A stretch of DNA of 15,820 bases from Dongia_A sp044226685 (GTDB lineage Bacteria; Pseudomonadota; Alphaproteobacteria; Dongiales; Dongiaceae), in the NCBI GenBank assembly GCA_044226685.1, contig JBGAGP010000107.1, positions 1 to 15,820 on the forward strand. Reading direction: 5' to 3'. Made by a program: the position numbers and the translations under genes. Positions 14,589 through 15,820 of the stretch are shown one piece after another; the first letter of the stretch is position 1, and each line of letters starts with the position of its first letter. Below the pieces are notes generated by a model. That model did no database searches, was not told the DNA's origin, and saw nothing but the letters and a program-made list of their open reading frames with translations.

Positions 14589-14609
14589 CGGCGCGCGGAT
14601 TGCGCGCCG
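14589..14609 (+). terminator. Hairpin after pmbA
   Basis: CGGCGCGC (14589-14596) pairs perfectly with GCGCGCCG (14602-14609) around the loop GGATT, about 30 bases after the pmbA stop. No T-run follows; it is a likely but not certain terminator. Confidence 0.5.
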
Positions 14610-14727
14610 TCACCGGCTTGTGATTGGCCGCCCGCAACCGCCCGCGCCCATCCCGCGTTTAACAGGGAGAGGTGCCGGCAGCGCGCCTCCAACCCATGAA
14701 TCGCAGCACGGCCAGGAGGCCGAAGCG

Positions 14728-15087
14728 ATGAGCCTGATCAGACCGTTCAACCGCATCGCCCTGCTCGCCGGGGTCAGCGCGCTGGCGCTGCTGGGCAGCA
14801 CGCTTGGCGCCGCGCCGGGCCTGGCGCAGATGGGCGGCGGTGGCGGCCAGGGCAATTCCCAGGATCTCGACCCCGATGGCGGCATGGGCAACGAATGCGG
14901 CGAAAGCAGCGGCTGCGCCGAGGCCGGCGAGAGCATCGAATCCCGCACCGCCGATGAGCTCGGCGACGAAGCCGACGAAGACCGCACCCCGCCGGTGACC
15001 CTGCCCGTGCCGCAAAGCGATGGCGGCGGGCTCAGTGACGGCGATTCGGTCACCGGCACCCTGAACGATGGGCCGCTCGGCGAATAG
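14728..15087 (+). CDS. Small secreted acidic protein 1
   Basis: A 119-residue protein of unknown function. AGGAGG at 14714-14719, eight bases ahead, fixes the start at 14728; an upstream ATG at 14620 would add an implausible Pro/Arg-rich extension. The N-terminus is a clear Sec signal: basic start, hydrophobic ALLAGVSALALLGSTLG core, and cleavage probably after GLA at about residue 33. The mature part is Gly- and acid-rich (GGGGGQGNSQDLDPDGG), with two cysteines in NECGESSGCAE close enough to form a disulfide, and a C-terminus of Ser/Gly/Asp. The signal core shares GVSALALLG with the gene at 15272, also at DNA level, so the two are probably duplicates with diverged tails. No domain is recognised. 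Confidence 0.75.
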   Translation: MSLIRPFNRIALLAGVSALALLGSTLGAAPGLAQMGGGGGQGNSQDLDPDGGMGNECGESSGCAEAGESIESRTADELGDEADEDRTPPVTLPVPQSDGGGLSDGDSVTGTLNDGPLGE

Positions 15088-15208
15088 GGCGCCGCGCCGG
15101 CCCCCGTGCCCCCGGCCGGCCCTTCCCGATCCCAGTCGTCGCCCAGCCGGCGCTTCCCAGGCCGGCATTGGCCCCGCCCGGCGGCGCGGAACCCCGCCTG
15201 CTTCCTAT

Positions 15209-15237
15209 TTGCAAATGCGTCGCATTTGCTGTAATGG
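15209..15237 (+). promoter_or_regulatory. 9-1-9 inverted repeat (Fur-family-like box) overlapping a possible promoter
   Basis: GCAAATGCG (15211-15219), T, CGCATTTGC (15221-15229) is a perfect inverted repeat. Its core AAATGCG-T-CGCATTT has the 7-1-7 geometry of operators bound by Fur, Zur and Mur proteins, and it lies in the only AT-rich patch of the gap. TTGCAA at 15209-15214 with TAATGG at 15232-15237, 17 bases apart, forms a possible promoter that the inverted repeat covers almost completely, as expected for a repressor site. It is 42 bases upstream of the second acidic-protein gene. Confidence 0.5.
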
Positions 15238-15271
15238 ACTCGCGCTGCGAACTGACATGAAAGGCAAGAAC

Positions 15272-15541
15272 ATGACTCTGCGCGTGAAGGCGCTGCTGGG
15301 GGTGAGCGCACTGGCCCTGCTGGGCGGCGTGACATCGGCCATTCTGACGCCGGCGGCGATCGCCCTGGCCGCGATCGGGACGGATGCCCTGCTGGCGCAG
15401 CCGGCGATGGCCGAGGACTCCGCCGATTGCCCGCCGCCCGACAGCAATGGCGGCGAAGATGGCGAAGGCGACGAAGGCGCTGCGGATTGCCCGCCGCCCG
15501 AAGGCGCCGGCGGCGAAGATGGCGAAGGCGAAGGCGGCTGA
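15272..15541 (+). CDS. Small secreted acidic protein 2, with internal tandem repeat
   Basis: An 89-residue protein of unknown function. I choose the ATG at 15272, preceded by AAAGG, over one at 15257 that lacks a ribosome-binding site. The long hydrophobic N-terminus (about 7-43, starting ALLGVSALALLGG) ends in QPAMA, a good signal peptidase site at residue 47. The mature peptide is only about 42 residues and consists almost wholly of two copies of a 20-residue unit: ADCPPPDSNGGEDGEGDEGA at 51-70 and a slightly shortened second copy at 71-89. Each copy has one Cys followed by three Pro and then an acidic Gly-rich run. The two cysteines and dense acidic residues suggest metal binding, but this is inference. 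The signal region is related to that of the gene at 14728. Confidence 0.72.
   Translation: MTLRVKALLGVSALALLGGVTSAILTPAAIALAAIGTDALLAQPAMAEDSADCPPPDSNGGEDGEGDEGAADCPPPEGAGGEDGEGEGG
15422..15538 (+). repeat. Tandem 60-base coding repeat
   Basis: Two consecutive copies (15422-15481 and 15482-15538) share GATTGCCCGCCGCCCGA near the start and GGCGGCGAAGATGGCGAAGG further on; the second copy is three bases shorter. The duplication is in frame and makes up nearly the whole mature peptide of the host gene, so it looks recent. Confidence 0.8.
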
Positions 15542-15635
15542 CCGCCGTCACCCCGCCTCGCCAGGAAGGGCGGCGGGACGCCCCTCCGGCTTGAAGCGGG
15601 CGGCAATCGCCCAGGCCTCGGCCGGCGTCTTAAAA

Positions 15636-15653
15636 CAGCCATTTCCCTGTCAT
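15636..15653 (+). promoter_or_regulatory. PHO-box-like direct repeat
   Basis: CAGCCAT (15636-15642), four-base spacer TTCC, CTGTCAT (15647-15653). This is the 7-4-7 layout of a PhoB-binding site; the second half matches the consensus CTGTCAT exactly and the first at five of seven positions. It lies 83 bases before the phosphoesterase gene at 15737, in a locally AT-rich stretch. Confidence 0.45.
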
Positions 15654-15736
15654 AATCCCGTTGCCGCTTTGCCGTAGCTCTAGGCCCGCGCGCGGGGCGA
15701 CCGCCGCGCCGACGAGGCAAGACAAGGCCAGGAGCG

Positions 15737-15820
15737 ATGCAGGCGACGGCGCCGACGAATCACTACCGGACCATCTTCATATCCGACGTTCACCTTGGCA
15801 CGCGCGGCTGCAAAGCCGAT
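15737..15820 (+). CDS. Calcineurin-like metallophosphoesterase, LpxH/PlcP type (N-terminal fragment)
   Basis: Only 28 codons are in the window; the frame is open to the edge. TIFISDVHLGTRGCKAD contains the D-x-H metal-binding motif (D17, H19) that opens the calcineurin-like phosphoesterase fold, and the following LGTRGCKAD is the version found in alphaproteobacterial proteins annotated as UDP-2,3-diacylglucosamine hydrolase-like. That group includes PlcP, the phospholipase C used to dismantle membrane phospholipids under phosphate starvation in Sinorhizobium. The upstream PHO-box-like repeat favours PlcP over a housekeeping LpxH, but 28 residues cannot decide. AGGAG at 15730-15734 is unusually close to the ATG. 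Confidence 0.75.
   Translation, partial: MQATAPTNHYRTIFISDVHLGTRGCKAD

Noticed and set aside
13107..14699. 530- and 469-codon frames overlapping pmbA on both strands
   Set aside because: Both are shadows of pmbA, with Arg/Pro/Gly-rich translations and no family features.
14620..14727. N-terminal extension of secreted acidic protein 1
   Set aside because: It would bury the signal peptide; AGGAGG supports the ATG at 14728.

Overview
The window is GC-rich DNA in an alphaproteobacterial style. Codon third positions are GC-rich, the gaps between genes hold the palindromic repeat types common in that class, and there is a class I (archaeal-type) lysyl-tRNA synthetase, which many alphaproteobacteria use. 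A Rhodospirillales-like host is my best guess; no rRNA or other marker is present to settle it. I see no tRNA, rRNA, CRISPR array, insertion sequence or phage gene. Most genes are ordinary chromosomal genes. The interest lies in control sites, repeats, a broken reading frame in murI and a set of small secreted acidic proteins.

Layout, left to right. (1) 1-562, minus strand: the N-terminal membrane part of a probable sulfatase/LTA-synthase-type protein, cut by the window edge. (2) 865-6479, plus strand: a five-gene ABC importer of the peptide/nickel (family 5) type, made of a periplasmic binding protein, two permeases and two ATPases. Two intergenic repeat elements sit before the first and second permease genes, and a strong hairpin follows the binding-protein gene. 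(3) 6692-8359: an Lrp/AsnC regulator divergent from a saccharopine dehydrogenase-like (possibly lysine dehydrogenase) gene, with twin GCTTAAGG boxes between them. (4) 8488-10073: a small secreted Asp/Gly/His-rich protein (minus) divergent from a membrane-anchored endonuclease/exonuclease/phosphatase-fold protein (plus).

(5) 10183-12563: lysK followed directly by murI. murI has no good ATG start, and its last ~34 codons lie in another frame after a CCCC run. (6) 12564-13028, minus: a small membrane-anchored cysteine-containing protein boxed in by two palindromic repeats, one of which encodes its C-terminus. (7) 13204-14559: PmbA/TldE of the TldD/TldE peptidase system. (8) 14728-15541: two related small secreted acidic proteins, the second behind a 9-1-9 inverted repeat of Fur-family geometry. 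(9) 15737 to the edge: the start of a calcineurin-like phosphoesterase (LpxH/PlcP type), with a PHO-box-like direct repeat upstream.

Functional links I can support are the importer operon, the regulator/dehydrogenase pair (probably amino-acid catabolism), and the lysK-murI transcription unit. The best candidates for something new are the family of three secreted acidic peptides with a possible metal-responsive operator, and the possible phosphate-controlled lipid-remodelling gene at the right edge.
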